From an uncultured Clostridia bacterium (GTDB lineage Bacteria; Bacillota; Clostridia; Christensenellales; Aristaeellaceae), in NCBI GenBank assembly GCA_946413245.1, contig CAMKJS010000014.1, forward strand, positions 1-53,092: 53,092 nucleotides of DNA, given 5' to 3'. Shown in pieces: positions 6,500 through 17,405 of the stretch. Positions within the stretch are counted from its first letter, which is position 1, and each line of letters begins with the position of its first letter. A program made the translations under genes and the position numbers. Under the pieces are notes generated by a model. That model was not told where the DNA came from. It saw only the letters and a list, made by a program, of their open reading frames with translations, and searched no databases.

Positions 6500-7027
6500 T
6501 CATTGCAGCACCAGACTCTTAATCTTCCACTGCCCGTTTTCCTGGATCAGCAGTACCCGGTAGGAAGCCTCCGGCCAGTCCGGCGGATACAGTCCCCGCT
6601 CGCCCAGCGCCGCCACGACTTCGTCCGCCTTCAGCCCTTTCACCCGCCCGTCGATCCGGGGAATGCTCTCGTGAATGTTCACCCGGGCGGTGGTTTCCCA
6701 GGGCCAGACCCAGAGGAATCCCAGCTCCAGCCGGTGGTCGATTCCGCGCACGTTGTAGTCCGCGTAAGGGGAAGCGTCCGTTCCCGCCTTCGCCAGTTCC
6801 GCGTCCCCCTCCAGGCAGGCCTGCTGGAAATACCGGGTCAGCTCGCCGGCGTCGCTGCTCATGCCCATGATCACCTTCGCGCGGTTCGCCATTCCGTCCT
6901 TCAGAATAATCTGAATATTGGCCAGGTTCATGCCGTAATAGAATGCGGTAATCACCAGTCCCAGCACCAGGCACAGCACCAGCAGCCTGGTAACGGCGTA
7001 CCACACGACGCGCCGCAGGTATTTCAT
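6500..7027 (-). CDS. Membrane-anchored protein, unknown function
   Basis: 175 residues. One N-terminal membrane helix (about residues 13-35, LLVLCLVLGLVITAFYYGM) is followed by an outside domain of about 130 residues. The C-terminal part (SYRVLLIQENGQWKIKSLVL) has the look of an NTF2-like fold, where a strand reads x-ENGxWKI, but that is only a resemblance. AAGGAG precedes the ATG by 8 bases. It lies 17 bases behind the NYN-LOTUS gene and shares its direction, so the two are probably one operon. Confidence 0.65.
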   Translation of the reverse strand: MKYLRRVVWYAVTRLLVLCLVLGLVITAFYYGMNLANIQIILKDGMANRAKVIMGMSSDAGELTRYFQQACLEGDAELAKAGTDASPYADYNVRGIDHRLELGFLWVWPWETTARVNIHESIPRIDGRVKGLKADEVVAALGERGLYPPDWPEASYRVLLIQENGQWKIKSLVLQ

Positions 7028-7044
7028 CTCTCGTCTCCTTCAGC

Positions 7045-8046
7045 TTACAGCAGTTTGATCAGCATGGTCTTCTGCTCGTCCATTTCGACCACGACCAGCC
7101 CGTCCTTCTCCAGCTGTTTCATCACGTCGGAGAAGCGCTTAAACCCGATGGCTTTCTCCGTGAAATCCGGATACGCGGTTATGATATCCGCCTTGAGGAT
7201 CGACGGATTCACCCGGTCGAAACCGCCTTCCTTATAGGCCCGGATCTGCGCCGCGAACGCTTCCTTCCAGTTCTCCCGGGTCAGCTGCGGAATCGTTTCC
7301 CCGCTGTCCGCCGTATTGGCCAGACTGACCATCACGTTAAAATTGTCGTTCTGCACCCGCAGATCCCCGAAGCGGTTGGCCAGCTTGGTCAGCAGCTTGT
7401 AGAACGTGGTGCAGCCGTATGCCTTTTCGTTGAAATCCGGCCGCAGGCGCAGCAGGGTTCCCTTCAGCTCGCTGGCGTACATTTCGTCCTGATCCGTCTG
7501 TTCCTCCAGCACGGTGGTCAGCAGCTTGTTCAGCTCGCTCTCGTCCGCCATTTCCTCGGAGGTGTTGCTGCTTCCCCGCTGTTTCCGGGGCTTCTCCACG
7601 TTCCGCTTGCCCACGCTTTCCAGAAACTGGAACTCGTTGCAGGCGTTGATGAATATGTTGCTGGCGGCTTCGCTGCGGCTGATTCCCAGCACGAATTTCC
7701 CCATGCTCTTGAGCCGGCCCACCAGCGGCGTATAGTCGCTGTCGCCGCTGACGATGCAGAAGCTGTCGATCAGATCGTTCTTATAGGCTACTTCCAGCGC
7801 GTCGATCACCAGCTGAATATCCGCGTTGTTCTTCTGGCTGATTCCGTAGCGCAGGCTCGGCACCACCGTGAACGTGTTGCTCAGCAGCACTTCCTTCAGA
7901 TCGCCGAACTTGTCCGTGTACCCGTACACCTTTCCCAGCAGGATATCGCCGCGGATTTTCACCTTTTCCAGGATGCTCTTCAGTGTCGCCACCTTGGCGC
8001 CGCAGTTTTCCAGATCTACAAATACCGCAAATTTACTCAGAAACAA
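7045..8046 (-). CDS. NYN (PIN-like) putative RNase with two LOTUS/OST-HTH domains
   Basis: 333 residues. The N-terminal NYN/LabA-like domain (about 1-145) has the acidic residues expected for metal-dependent nuclease activity: VFVDLEN, NNADIQLVIDA and VSGDSDYTPL. A charged linker leads to two winged-helix LOTUS/OST-HTH-like units at about 195-250 (ELKGTLLRLRPDF...FYKLLTKLA) and 270-333 (ILKADIITAYPDF...FSDVMKQLE). This is the NYN-plus-OST-HTH architecture known from bacterial RNases and eukaryotic limkain/MARF1-like proteins; LOTUS units bind RNA, including G-quadruplex RNA in studied cases. The start appears to be TTG 8046 with a poorly spaced GAAGG site, so the exact start is uncertain. It is cytosolic; the RNA substrate is unknown. 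Confidence 0.85.
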   Translation of the reverse strand: MFLSKFAVFVDLENCGAKVATLKSILEKVKIRGDILLGKVYGYTDKFGDLKEVLLSNTFTVVPSLRYGISQKNNADIQLVIDALEVAYKNDLIDSFCIVSGDSDYTPLVGRLKSMGKFVLGISRSEAASNIFINACNEFQFLESVGKRNVEKPRKQRGSSNTSEEMADESELNKLLTTVLEEQTDQDEMYASELKGTLLRLRPDFNEKAYGCTTFYKLLTKLANRFGDLRVQNDNFNVMVSLANTADSGETIPQLTRENWKEAFAAQIRAYKEGGFDRVNPSILKADIITAYPDFTEKAIGFKRFSDVMKQLEKDGLVVVEMDEQKTMLIKLL

Positions 8047-8147
8047 AACCTTCTTTCATAGCCTTCCGGCCTAATCATATCGATTGATTGCCCACGGCGG
8101 TCCCGCCGGGCTCTGCAGGAGGCAGCCGTCTGCCGTGAACAGAAATC

Positions 8148-8176
8148 AGTATACCATTCCTTCCCCGAAATTTCTA
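8148..8176 (-). promoter_or_regulatory. Possible promoter of the NYN-LOTUS operon
   Basis: Minus strand TATACT (8153-8148) has a poor -35 (TAGAAA) 17 bases upstream. It lies back to back with the + promoter at 8185-8213. Tentative. Confidence 0.35.
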
Positions 8177-8184
8177 CTCTTTTC

Positions 8185-8213
8185 TGGACAAACCGCCGTT
8201 TGCCCTGTACAAT
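8185..8213 (+). promoter_or_regulatory. Promoter of the glycosyltransferase pair
   Basis: TGGACA (8185-8190), 17-base spacer, TACAAT (8208-8213), about 45 bases before the start of the first GT2 gene. Confidence 0.75.
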
Positions 8214-8258
8214 AGGGCTGTCTGAAAAAACCATTTCACCGAAGGGAGTTGTTCCGGG

Positions 8259-9029
8259 ATGCCTGCCGTCCTGTCCGCCTGCCTCGTCATGTATCACTGC
8301 GGGGATGAAATTGATCACGCGCTGCGCTGCCTCGAGAACGCGGATCTGGAAGTCGCGGTTTATCTGTGCGACAATTCACCGGACGACATGACCGCGGAAC
8401 GGCTCCAGTGGAATTTCCCCGGCGTCACGGTGCTTCCGATGCAGGAGAACACTGGATACGGCAAGGCGCACAACGCCGTTCTGCCCTATCTGCAGTCGAC
8501 CTATCATCTACTGATGCATCCGGACGTCAATTTTGATCCTTCCCTGCTCCGCCGTATGATTCTGTATATGGAGGCGCACCCGAATATCGCCATCCTGATC
8601 CCCCGCGTGATGAATGAGGACGGGACGGAGCAGTTCCTGCCAAAGCAGAAGCTCTCCGTACGGGCTCTGCTGGGCGGCCTGCTGCGGAATTTCGGCCGTC
8701 CTTTCCGGACCTGGCGGGAGAAATATACCATGGAGGACATGGAAGTGCATCTGCCCACGCCGGTGGAATGCGCGGCCGGCTGTTTCATGATCATCCGGAC
8801 CCAGACCTTTCTCCGTCTGGGGGGCTTCGATCCCCGCTTCTTCCTGTACCAGGCGGACTGTGACCTGAGCCGCCGCATTCTGGATGAAAACCTTGGGAGC
8901 ATCGTGTACCATCCGGATTTCCGGGTCATCCATCTGCATGCCCAGGGGAACGAGCAGTCCTTCCGGGGGCGGATGCGGCAGCTGCGCTCCGCCGTGCAGT
9001 ATTTCCGAAAGTGGGGGCTCACCTGGTGA
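8259..9029 (+). CDS. Family 2 glycosyltransferase (WbbL/rhamnosyltransferase-like)
   Basis: 256 residues, GT-A fold. The N-terminus (ACLVMYHCGDEIDHALRCL) starts the nucleotide-binding Rossmann part, NTGYGKAHN is the typical WbbL-type segment, and HPDV stands in the DxD metal position. GGFDPRFFLYQADCDLSRRI is the acceptor-site motif (GFDE.FF.Y.ED.DL) of this family. Glycan-building enzymes of this type add rhamnose or similar sugars to cell-wall polymers on the inner face of the membrane. GAAGGGAG precedes ATG 8259. The next glycosyltransferase overlaps its stop by 4 bases, so the pair is cotranslated. Confidence 0.85.
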   Translation: MPAVLSACLVMYHCGDEIDHALRCLENADLEVAVYLCDNSPDDMTAERLQWNFPGVTVLPMQENTGYGKAHNAVLPYLQSTYHLLMHPDVNFDPSLLRRMILYMEAHPNIAILIPRVMNEDGTEQFLPKQKLSVRALLGGLLRNFGRPFRTWREKYTMEDMEVHLPTPVECAAGCFMIIRTQTFLRLGGFDPRFFLYQADCDLSRRILDENLGSIVYHPDFRVIHLHAQGNEQSFRGRMRQLRSAVQYFRKWGLTW

Positions 9030-9958
9030 AAACATCCATTTTGCTGGCTGCATACAACGGCAGCGCTTTTCTGCCGGAGCAGCTGGAATCCCTGCGAAGC
9101 CAGTCGGACGGGGATTTTACCGTCCTCCTGCAGGACGACGGTTCCTCCGACAGGACACAGGAACTGCTGGAGGAAATCGCCCGGGAAGATCCCCGCTTTG
9201 TTCCGGCTGCCGAATCCGGCCGGCATTGGGGGGCCTGCGGCAACTTTCTCTCCCTGCTTCGCCAGACGGACGCGGACGCCGTTCTTCTCTGCGACCAGGA
9301 CGACCGATGGGAGCCGGAAAAGGTTGCACTGCTGAAAAGCGCCCTGCTGGAAGCTTCCCGGCAGGCCGGGCCTGAAACGCCTCTGCTGGTGCACTCCGAT
9401 GCCTGCGTGATCCGGGAAGACGGCAGCATCCTGTACCCGAGCTTTTTCCGCCATCAGGGCTGGGATCCCGCCGCGGTCACCCTGCCCCGCCTGCTGGTGC
9501 AGAACAACGTGACCGGCTGCACCCTGATCATGAACCGGCCCCTGATCGACCTCGTGGTCCGGACTGCCCGACCTGAAACCCTTTTCATGCACGACTGGTG
9601 GATCGCCCTCACGGCTGCCGCCTTCGGCAAAGTCATCTTTCTGGACCGTCCCCTGGTGCGCTACCGGCAGCATGGAACCAATTCCATCGGCGCCAGCGCC
9701 TCCGGCCAGCTTTCCCGCGGCATGAAAGCCCTGGGCCGCCGGGAGCGTGCCAAGCAGCGGATCGCCCTGACCTATACCCATTCCGCGGCGTTTCTGGCAC
9801 AGTGCGGCGATCTGCTTCCGCCGGAAGCCGCAAGCCTGATCAGGGCCTATCTGGATACCCGTTCCCTGCCGAAAATCCGGCGAATCCGGCAGGTTTTCCG
9901 CCTGGGCTGCACCATGCAAAGCCCCATCACCCGTCTCGGGCAGTTTTTCTTCGGATAA
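9026..9958 (+). CDS. Family 2 glycosyltransferase
   Basis: 310 residues from GTG 9026, whose GTGA overlaps the stop of the preceding gene; GTG 9011 is an alternative in the same frame. GT-A landmarks are ILLAAYNGSAFLPEQLESL, QDDGSSDRTQE (nucleotide binding), LLCDQDDRWEPEK (DxD metal site) and FMHDWWIALTAAAFGK (acceptor side). The pattern resembles Rgp/rhamnan-type chain transferases. No membrane helices are evident. Together with the preceding gene it forms a two-gene glycan operon; donor sugar and polymer are unknown. Confidence 0.85.
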   Translation: MKTSILLAAYNGSAFLPEQLESLRSQSDGDFTVLLQDDGSSDRTQELLEEIAREDPRFVPAAESGRHWGACGNFLSLLRQTDADAVLLCDQDDRWEPEKVALLKSALLEASRQAGPETPLLVHSDACVIREDGSILYPSFFRHQGWDPAAVTLPRLLVQNNVTGCTLIMNRPLIDLVVRTARPETLFMHDWWIALTAAAFGKVIFLDRPLVRYRQHGTNSIGASASGQLSRGMKALGRRERAKQRIALTYTHSAAFLAQCGDLLPPEAASLIRAYLDTRSLPKIRRIRQVFRLGCTMQSPITRLGQFFFG

Positions 9959-9971
9959 GTCCATTTTTTGC

Positions 9972-10000
9972 TTGCAAAATGTCCCGAACTGTGATAACAT
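9972..10000 (+). promoter_or_regulatory. Promoter of rpmB
   Basis: TTGCAA (9972-9977), 17-base spacer, TAACAT (9995-10000) in the GATAACAT context, 45 bases before the rpmB start. Confidence 0.7.
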
Positions 10001-10044
10001 AGCAAGGCTTGATGTGTAACTCTCCAATGAGGAGGATGATTTCC

Positions 10045-10257
10045 ATGGGTAAGTTTTGTGAGATTTGCGAAAAGGGCACGATGAACGGCAACAACGTCAG
10101 CCATTCCAATCGGAAGAGCCATCGCATCTGGGCGCCCAATGTGCAGAGCGTTCGGGTCATGGTGAACGGCGCGGCGAAGCGGATGAACGTGTGCACTCGC
10201 TGCCTCCGCAGCGGCAATGTGCAGCGCGCCCTGCCCAAGATTCACGAAGAAGCATAA
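10045..10257 (+). CDS. rpmB: Large-subunit ribosomal protein bL28
   Basis: 70 residues. ATG 10045 is chosen because MGKFCEICEKG is the conserved L28 start and GAGGAGG lies about 9 bases upstream. It is the zinc-binding (C+) version, with CEIC near residues 5-8 and CTRC near residues 48-51. NVSHSNRKSHRIWAPNVQ is the RNA-binding core. It is a structural component of the 50S subunit. It is monocistronic, with its own promoter and terminator. Confidence 0.97.
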   Translation: MGKFCEICEKGTMNGNNVSHSNRKSHRIWAPNVQSVRVMVNGAAKRMNVCTRCLRSGNVQRALPKIHEEA

Positions 10258-10288
10258 GTTCGATCTGAACTGAGCTCCGGAGAGCTAC

Positions 10289-10326
10289 GAAACCGCCTGC
10301 TGTGTGCGCAACAGGCGGTTTTTCTT
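10289..10326. terminator. Terminator after rpmB, shared with the convergent gene
   Basis: AAACCGCCTG (10290-10299) pairs with CAGGCGGTTT (10312-10321) and is followed by TTCTTTATTT. It separates rpmB from the pyruvyltransferase-like gene that ends at 10326 on the other strand. Confidence 0.85.
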
Positions 10327-11369
10327 TATTTCCCAAGCTGTTCCCGCAGCCAGGCGAGGCCTTCCTTCCTCAGCTGTTCCGGACCTTTTTCCCGGATCTG
10401 CCGCAGGAAATGGTCCACCCGGCTGTTTTTGCTTTCCGGGTCGTCCTCCCGGTATCGCCGCAGCAACTCCGTTCTGGTTCCGAAAAGGGTTCCGAAAGCC
10501 AGACCGTGAAAGCTGTCCGTGCAGAACAGAGCCGTGTGCTTCACGGCTCCGAGAAATTCCTCCGGCCCGGCACCGTCCAGCAAATCAAACCCCGCGCCGT
10601 AGCTTTCCGCCGTCACCGGCAGCACCAGCACCCGAAGCCCCGTCTCCTGCTGCAGCGTTTTCACCTTGTTCCAGTATTCCTGGTTTTCCCCGATGAAGTA
10701 GCACAGCAGATATGGTTCTCCCGCAGGAGCTTCTCCGGCTGCGATACTCCATTCCTCCGCTGTCAGCAGGCATACCGGGTCCGGCATGACGTCCGGCTTC
10801 TTCCCGGTGATCCGGCGCAACAGTTCCGCCCCTTCTTCCTCCCGCACGGAGATTGCCCGGAATCCTTCCGTCAGCCGACGGAGCATTCTTTCCTTTTTCG
10901 CATTCGCCAGTTCCCGCACGCCGAGGCTTGCCGCGTAGGCGATCCTGGACTGGTTCGGCCCGGCAAAGTTCAGGAAATACGCCGGGTTCAGCCACACCGG
11001 ATTCCAGATCTGGTCGCTGCCGCAGACCAGGAGGTCGTACTTCGCGCCCTGGGCCTTCAGTTCTCCGGCATTCCGGCATACAGGGCTCAATTGCATATGA
11101 CTGGCATAAAACGCCGGGATCGCTTCCAGCTTTACCCTGGCGCCCGCCTGCCCGGCCGCCACCTGCCTCTTTTTCAGCCCGTCCAGCACCAGCTTCCAGT
11201 GGTTGCCGCTCCTCAGCAGGTTCCGGAGCTTTTCCGCCGTATCAGGCCGGTAGTCGATATGCTCGCAGTCGTATCCCATTTCCCGGATCACGCGCTGCAG
11301 GGCATAGGCCTGCAACGTGCTTCCGTAGTTTCCGTTGTGCAGGAAGGTGATGATTCCGACTTTTTTCAT
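10326..11369 (-). CDS. Polysaccharide pyruvyltransferase family protein
   Basis: 347 residues. The N-terminus KKVGIITFLHNGNYGSTLQA and the segment DLLVCGSDQIWNP are hallmarks of the polysaccharide pyruvyl transferase (CsaB/WcaK) family. SLGVREL and FISVREEEG-like motifs (here AISVREEEG), and PDPVCLLT, follow in order, with FCTDSFHGLAF near the C-terminus. Family members put pyruvate ketals on cell-surface sugars, though many are uncharacterised. The start codon overlaps the stop of the epimerase gene (ATGA), with AAAGGA upstream. This suggests a small cell-surface glycan operon with wecB. Confidence 0.85.
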   Translation of the reverse strand: MKKVGIITFLHNGNYGSTLQAYALQRVIREMGYDCEHIDYRPDTAEKLRNLLRSGNHWKLVLDGLKKRQVAAGQAGARVKLEAIPAFYASHMQLSPVCRNAGELKAQGAKYDLLVCGSDQIWNPVWLNPAYFLNFAGPNQSRIAYAASLGVRELANAKKERMLRRLTEGFRAISVREEEGAELLRRITGKKPDVMPDPVCLLTAEEWSIAAGEAPAGEPYLLCYFIGENQEYWNKVKTLQQETGLRVLVLPVTAESYGAGFDLLDGAGPEEFLGAVKHTALFCTDSFHGLAFGTLFGTRTELLRRYREDDPESKNSRVDHFLRQIREKGPEQLRKEGLAWLREQLGK

Positions 11370-12472
11370 GCGTTCAGTTCCTTTTTCAGGATCTCCGCGA
11401 TGCGCTCGCAGGCATGCCCGTCCCCATAGGGATTTTCCGCGTGAGCCATCTGCTGCCAGGCTTCCCGGTCATCCAGCAGGCGGGTGAACTCCCGGTAAAT
11501 GGTTTCCTCCCGGGTGCCTGTCAGCTTCAGGGTACCCGCAGCGATGCCTTCCGGCCGCTCCGTGGTATCCCGCATCACCAGCACCGGCACGCCCAGGCTG
11601 GGCGCTTCCTCCTGAATTCCGCCGCTGTCCGTCAGGATCAGCGTGCTGCGCGCCATGATATTATGGCAGTCCAGCACGTCCAGCGGCTCGATCAGGCGAA
11701 TCCGGTCACAGCCGCTCAGTTCCTCGTCCGCCGCCTGCCGCACCACGGGATTCATGTGGATCGGATACAGGGCTTTCACATCCGCGTGTTCTTCCATGAC
11801 CCGTCGGATCGCCCGGAACATGGCGTGCATGGGCGCTCCGAGGTTTTCACGCCGATGGGCGGTCAGCAGAATCAGCCGGCTGTCTTCGGCCCAGTCCAGG
11901 ACCGGGTGCCGGTAATCCTCCCGCACGGTGGTTTTCAGCGCGTCGATCACCGTGTTCCCGGTCACGAAGATGCTCTCCGGCTTTTTCCCTTCCCGGAGCA
12001 GATTTTCCCGGCTGGTTTCCGTCGGCGCGAAGTTCAGCCGGGCAATCACAGAAACCGCCTGCCGGTTGAATTCCTCCGGATACGGCGCGGTGATGTCATA
12101 GGTCCGCAGACCCGCCTCCACATGCCCTACCGGGATTCCCAGATAGAAGCAGGCCAGAGCGGTCGTGAAGGTGGTGCTGGTGTCTCCATGCACCAGCACC
12201 AGATCCGGCCGATCCTCCTCCAGCACGCGCCGCATACCCTCCAGCACGCTGCCGGTGATGTCAAACAAGGTCTGCCGGTCCTTCATAATGGCGAGATCCC
12301 GGTCCGGCACCACCGCAAAGGCTTCCAGCACCTGCCGGAGCATATCCCGGTGCTGCCCGGTCACGCACACCAGCGTTCGGAATTCCTCCTGCTTTTTCAG
12401 TTCGTTCACCAGGGGGCACATTTTGATCGCTTCCGGCCGCGTGCCGAAAACCAGCATAATCGTTTTCTTCAT
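11366..12472 (-). CDS. wecB: UDP-N-acetylglucosamine 2-epimerase (non-hydrolysing)
   Basis: 368 residues from ATG 12472 (MKKTIMLVFGTRPE, conserved N-terminus; GGAG upstream). An ATG at 12493 overlapping the pepF stop would add 7 residues. Diagnostic segments are GTRPEAIKMCPL, VHGDTSTTFTTAL, GHVEAGLRT, LTAHRRENLG and DSGGIQEEAPSLG, the UDP-binding end. It interconverts UDP-GlcNAc and UDP-ManNAc in the cytosol, supplying ManNAc for teichoic acid or other surface glycans. It is flanked by pepF upstream and the pyruvyltransferase gene downstream in one direction with overlaps. Confidence 0.95.
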   Translation of the reverse strand: MKKTIMLVFGTRPEAIKMCPLVNELKKQEEFRTLVCVTGQHRDMLRQVLEAFAVVPDRDLAIMKDRQTLFDITGSVLEGMRRVLEEDRPDLVLVHGDTSTTFTTALACFYLGIPVGHVEAGLRTYDITAPYPEEFNRQAVSVIARLNFAPTETSRENLLREGKKPESIFVTGNTVIDALKTTVREDYRHPVLDWAEDSRLILLTAHRRENLGAPMHAMFRAIRRVMEEHADVKALYPIHMNPVVRQAADEELSGCDRIRLIEPLDVLDCHNIMARSTLILTDSGGIQEEAPSLGVPVLVMRDTTERPEGIAAGTLKLTGTREETIYREFTRLLDDREAWQQMAHAENPYGDGHACERIAEILKKELNA

Positions 12473-12489
12473 TTTTCCCTGCTCCGCTG

Positions 12490-14283
12490 TCATTCTCCGA
12501 CAGCCTGCTTCATTTTCTGCACTGTTTCCCGGAACACTTCCATCGCCTTCCTCACCGGTTCCGGAGAGGACATGTCGATGCCGGCCAGCTTCAGTGCGTC
12601 AATCGGCGGCACGCTGCAGCCCGCGCTCAGGAATTTCCGGTAGTCCTCCACCGCGGGGGCGCCTTCGTTCAGGATCCGCTCGCTCAGGGATACCGCGGCG
12701 CACAGGCCCGTGGCATATACGTATACATAGAAGGCCCGGTAGAAGTGCGGAATCCGCATCCATTCGGCGGCGATTTCCGGATCCACCACGCAGGTCTCGC
12801 CGTAGTACGTCTCGTTCAGTTTCGTATAGGCTTCAGACAGGCTTTCCTTCGTCAGCGGAATGCCCTGCTGCGCCATGTCGTGGCTGATCTTCTCAAACTC
12901 CGCGAACATGGTCTGCCGGAAGCAGGTGGTCCGGAACTGCTCCAGGAAGTGATTCAGCAGGAAGGCCTGCGCCGCGGGCTCCTGCAGGGTTTCCTGCAGA
13001 TAGCGCTGCATCACCGCTTCGTTGCAGGTGGAGGCCACTTCCGCCACGAACAGGCTGTATTCGCTCTTCGGGGCGGGCTGCGCCTGATTGCTGTAGAAGG
13101 AGTGCATGCTGTGCCCCAGCTCGTGGGCAATCGTAAAGGCGCTGTCCAGATTATTGTTATGGTTCAGCAGCACATAGGGATGCACCTTGCGCAGGCTGCC
13201 TGCGGAGAAGGCGCCGCTGGATTTTCCGACGCTGGGAAATACGTCGATCCAGCCGCCGTCCCGGGCTTCCCGAAGCTTCGCGATATAATCCTCGCCCATG
13301 GGCTTCAGCCCTTCCAGCACCAGATCGAAAGCCTTCTCGTAGCTCAGATCCATCCGGAAATCCTTGACCATCGGGGTGTACAGGTCGTACAGGTGCAGCT
13401 CGTCCAGCTGCAGCAGCTTTTTCCGCAGCCGCAGATATTCCTGCAACACCGGAATATATTCGTGAATCACCTCGATCAGGTTGTCGTACACGCTTTCCGG
13501 AATCTCCAGCGGCGCCATGGCCGCCTCCCGGGCGCTTCCGTAGTGATGGCTCAGAGCCATGAACTGATCCTTTTTGACACTGGCGCTGTAGGTGGCTGCG
13601 ATGGTGTTGCCGAAACTTTCATAGGTATTCATCAGGTTCTGAAACGCCTGCCGCCGGACGTCCCGGTTGTCGTCCCGGATAAAGGTGGAATAGTTCCCCT
13701 CCGTCAGTTCCTGCTCGCTTCCGTCCGGCATTTTGATCGGCGGAAGCTTCATGTCCGCCTCGGTCAGCGCGGTGAAGATATTGTCCGGCGCTTCCGCCAC
13801 CTCGCCCATCATGGCGATCAGCCGCTCCTGCTCCTTGTCCAGGGTATGCGGCTTGTTCCGCAGCATTCTCCGGATCATTTCGTCATAGTCAGCCATCTCC
13901 GGATCCTTCATCAGCGCCTGCAGCGTTTCCTCCGGCAGGCTCAGCAGCTCCGGCTCCAGGAAAGCCGTGGCCGTCATGCCGCCCACAAGCAGATGCATCG
14001 CCCGGTCCTTCATCCCCTGCGCGGCCGGATCCGCGTTGTCCGTCTCCTTATTCAGAAACGCATATTCGAACACCGGCATGAACTCCTCCATCAGGCCGTT
14101 GACGGTACGGATCGCTTTTTTCGGATCCTCGGCCACTTTCCCGTTCAGCGCCGCGGCTGTCTGAATCGCTTCCGACGCCTTCTGATAATCCGCTTCCCAG
14201 GCTGCCGTGTCCTTATAAATGTGAGTCAGGTCCCACTTGTACTTTGCCTCGATTTCGCTTCTCTGCTTCATTTTCTCCGCCAT
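12490..14283 (-). CDS. pepF: Oligoendopeptidase F (M3 family zinc peptidase)
   Basis: 597 residues, full length for the M3B family. The zinc motif HExxH is seen as AHELGHSMHSFYS at about residue 385; the third ligand lies in the conserved EVASTCNEA segment. The N-terminal helical part (KYKWDLTHIYKDTAAWEADY) is typical of PepF. It degrades short peptides in the cytosol. The ATG at 14283 has AAGGAAGG upstream. It lies 39 bases after topB and overlaps the next gene region by 4 bases if wecB starts at 12493, so topB-pepF-wecB-pyruvyltransferase may be one transcript. Confidence 0.96.
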   Translation of the reverse strand: MAEKMKQRSEIEAKYKWDLTHIYKDTAAWEADYQKASEAIQTAAALNGKVAEDPKKAIRTVNGLMEEFMPVFEYAFLNKETDNADPAAQGMKDRAMHLLVGGMTATAFLEPELLSLPEETLQALMKDPEMADYDEMIRRMLRNKPHTLDKEQERLIAMMGEVAEAPDNIFTALTEADMKLPPIKMPDGSEQELTEGNYSTFIRDDNRDVRRQAFQNLMNTYESFGNTIAATYSASVKKDQFMALSHHYGSAREAAMAPLEIPESVYDNLIEVIHEYIPVLQEYLRLRKKLLQLDELHLYDLYTPMVKDFRMDLSYEKAFDLVLEGLKPMGEDYIAKLREARDGGWIDVFPSVGKSSGAFSAGSLRKVHPYVLLNHNNNLDSAFTIAHELGHSMHSFYSNQAQPAPKSEYSLFVAEVASTCNEAVMQRYLQETLQEPAAQAFLLNHFLEQFRTTCFRQTMFAEFEKISHDMAQQGIPLTKESLSEAYTKLNETYYGETCVVDPEIAAEWMRIPHFYRAFYVYVYATGLCAAVSLSERILNEGAPAVEDYRKFLSAGCSVPPIDALKLAGIDMSSPEPVRKAMEVFRETVQKMKQAVGE

Positions 14284-14322
14284 CTTCTTTGCCTTCCTTT
14301 CTCTTTTGCTTTCTCAAGTGGA

Positions 14323-16503
<2,181 letters not shown>

Positions 16504-16567
16504 ACCGCACCTCCAGTCTGTCAAGTATACCATATCCCGGATATAAAAACCAGTACAGGGTTTCCGC

Positions 16568-16606
16568 CGCGAAAGAAAGCGCGAAAGCCTATCCGGCTTT
16601 CGCGCT
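16568..16606 (-). terminator. Terminator after the metG-tatD operon
   Basis: On the minus strand GCGCGAAAGCC pairs with GGCTTTCGCGC around a 5-base loop and is followed by TTTCTTTCGC. It lies between the tatD stop and the topB start. Confidence 0.7.
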
Positions 16607-16610
16607 CCGT

Positions 16611-17381
16611 TCATTGCATCCGATAGATTCTCATAGCGTTTTCCGTGGTGTATGCCGCGACCTCCTCCGGATCCTCTCCCCGGAGTTCCGCCAGCTTCAG
16701 TCCCACATACCGCACGTTCGCAGGTTCGTTTCTCCGGCCCCGTTTCGGTTCCGGCGCCAGATACGGGCTGTCCGTCTCGATCAGCAGCCTGTCCCGCGGC
16801 ACCAGCTTCGCCGCCTCCTGCAGCTTCGGCGCTTTTTTAAAGGTCAGCGGCCCTGCGAAGGATATCATATATCCGAGCCGCAGATACTCCTTCGCGGTCT
16901 CCGCGCTTCCGGAAAAGCAGTGAATGATCCCCTCTGTCAGCCGGCCTTTCATGCTTTTCATCAGTTCCAGCATTTCCCCGTGCGCGTCCCGGATATGAAA
17001 CGCCACCGGCGCGCCGATTTCCCAGGCCAGTTCCATCTGCGCCCGGCACACGCTGATCTGCGTTTCCCTTGGGCTCAGATCATAGTAGTAATCCAGGCCG
17101 ATCTCCCCGATGGCGTTCGCGCCGCCGGTCAGGACCATTTCCTTCAGTTCCTCCAGGTCCTCCTCCCGGAAGCCTTTGGCCTCATGGGGATGAATTCCCA
17201 CGGCAGCCGCAGCACCTTGACGGGCATGGGCAAACGCCAACGCCCGCCGGGAGGTGGCCATGTCGGAACCGATGACCGCGAACCGGGTTACGCCGCTGTC
17301 CCGCATCCGGGCCAGCGTTTCCTCCCGGTCTTCGTCAAACTGTTCCTCATCCACATGGCAGTGAGAATCAAACCATTCCAT
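16611..17381 (-). CDS. tatD: TatD family metal-dependent DNase
   Basis: 256 residues. A TIM-barrel hydrolase with the family metal ligands: FDSHCHVDE (HxH at residues 7-9), GIHPHEAKG, GEIGLDYYYD, FHIRDAHGE, HCFSGSAE and ETDSPYLAPEP. TatD proteins are Mg-dependent 3'-5' exonucleases acting on DNA. It starts 24 bases after metG, the common metG-tatD arrangement in Bacillota (tatD as yabD). AAGGAA precedes the ATG. Confidence 0.95.
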   Translation of the reverse strand: MEWFDSHCHVDEEQFDEDREETLARMRDSGVTRFAVIGSDMATSRRALAFAHARQGAAAAVGIHPHEAKGFREEDLEELKEMVLTGGANAIGEIGLDYYYDLSPRETQISVCRAQMELAWEIGAPVAFHIRDAHGEMLELMKSMKGRLTEGIIHCFSGSAETAKEYLRLGYMISFAGPLTFKKAPKLQEAAKLVPRDRLLIETDSPYLAPEPKRGRRNEPANVRYVGLKLAELRGEDPEEVAAYTTENAMRIYRMQ

Positions 17382-17405
17382 ATCTGTCTGTTCCTTCGGC
17401 TTCGC

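Noticed and set aside
16511..16550. TATACT/TTGACA pair before topB as a promoter
   Set aside because: On the minus strand the TTGACA lies downstream of the TATACT, the wrong order, and no other -35 box is convincing.
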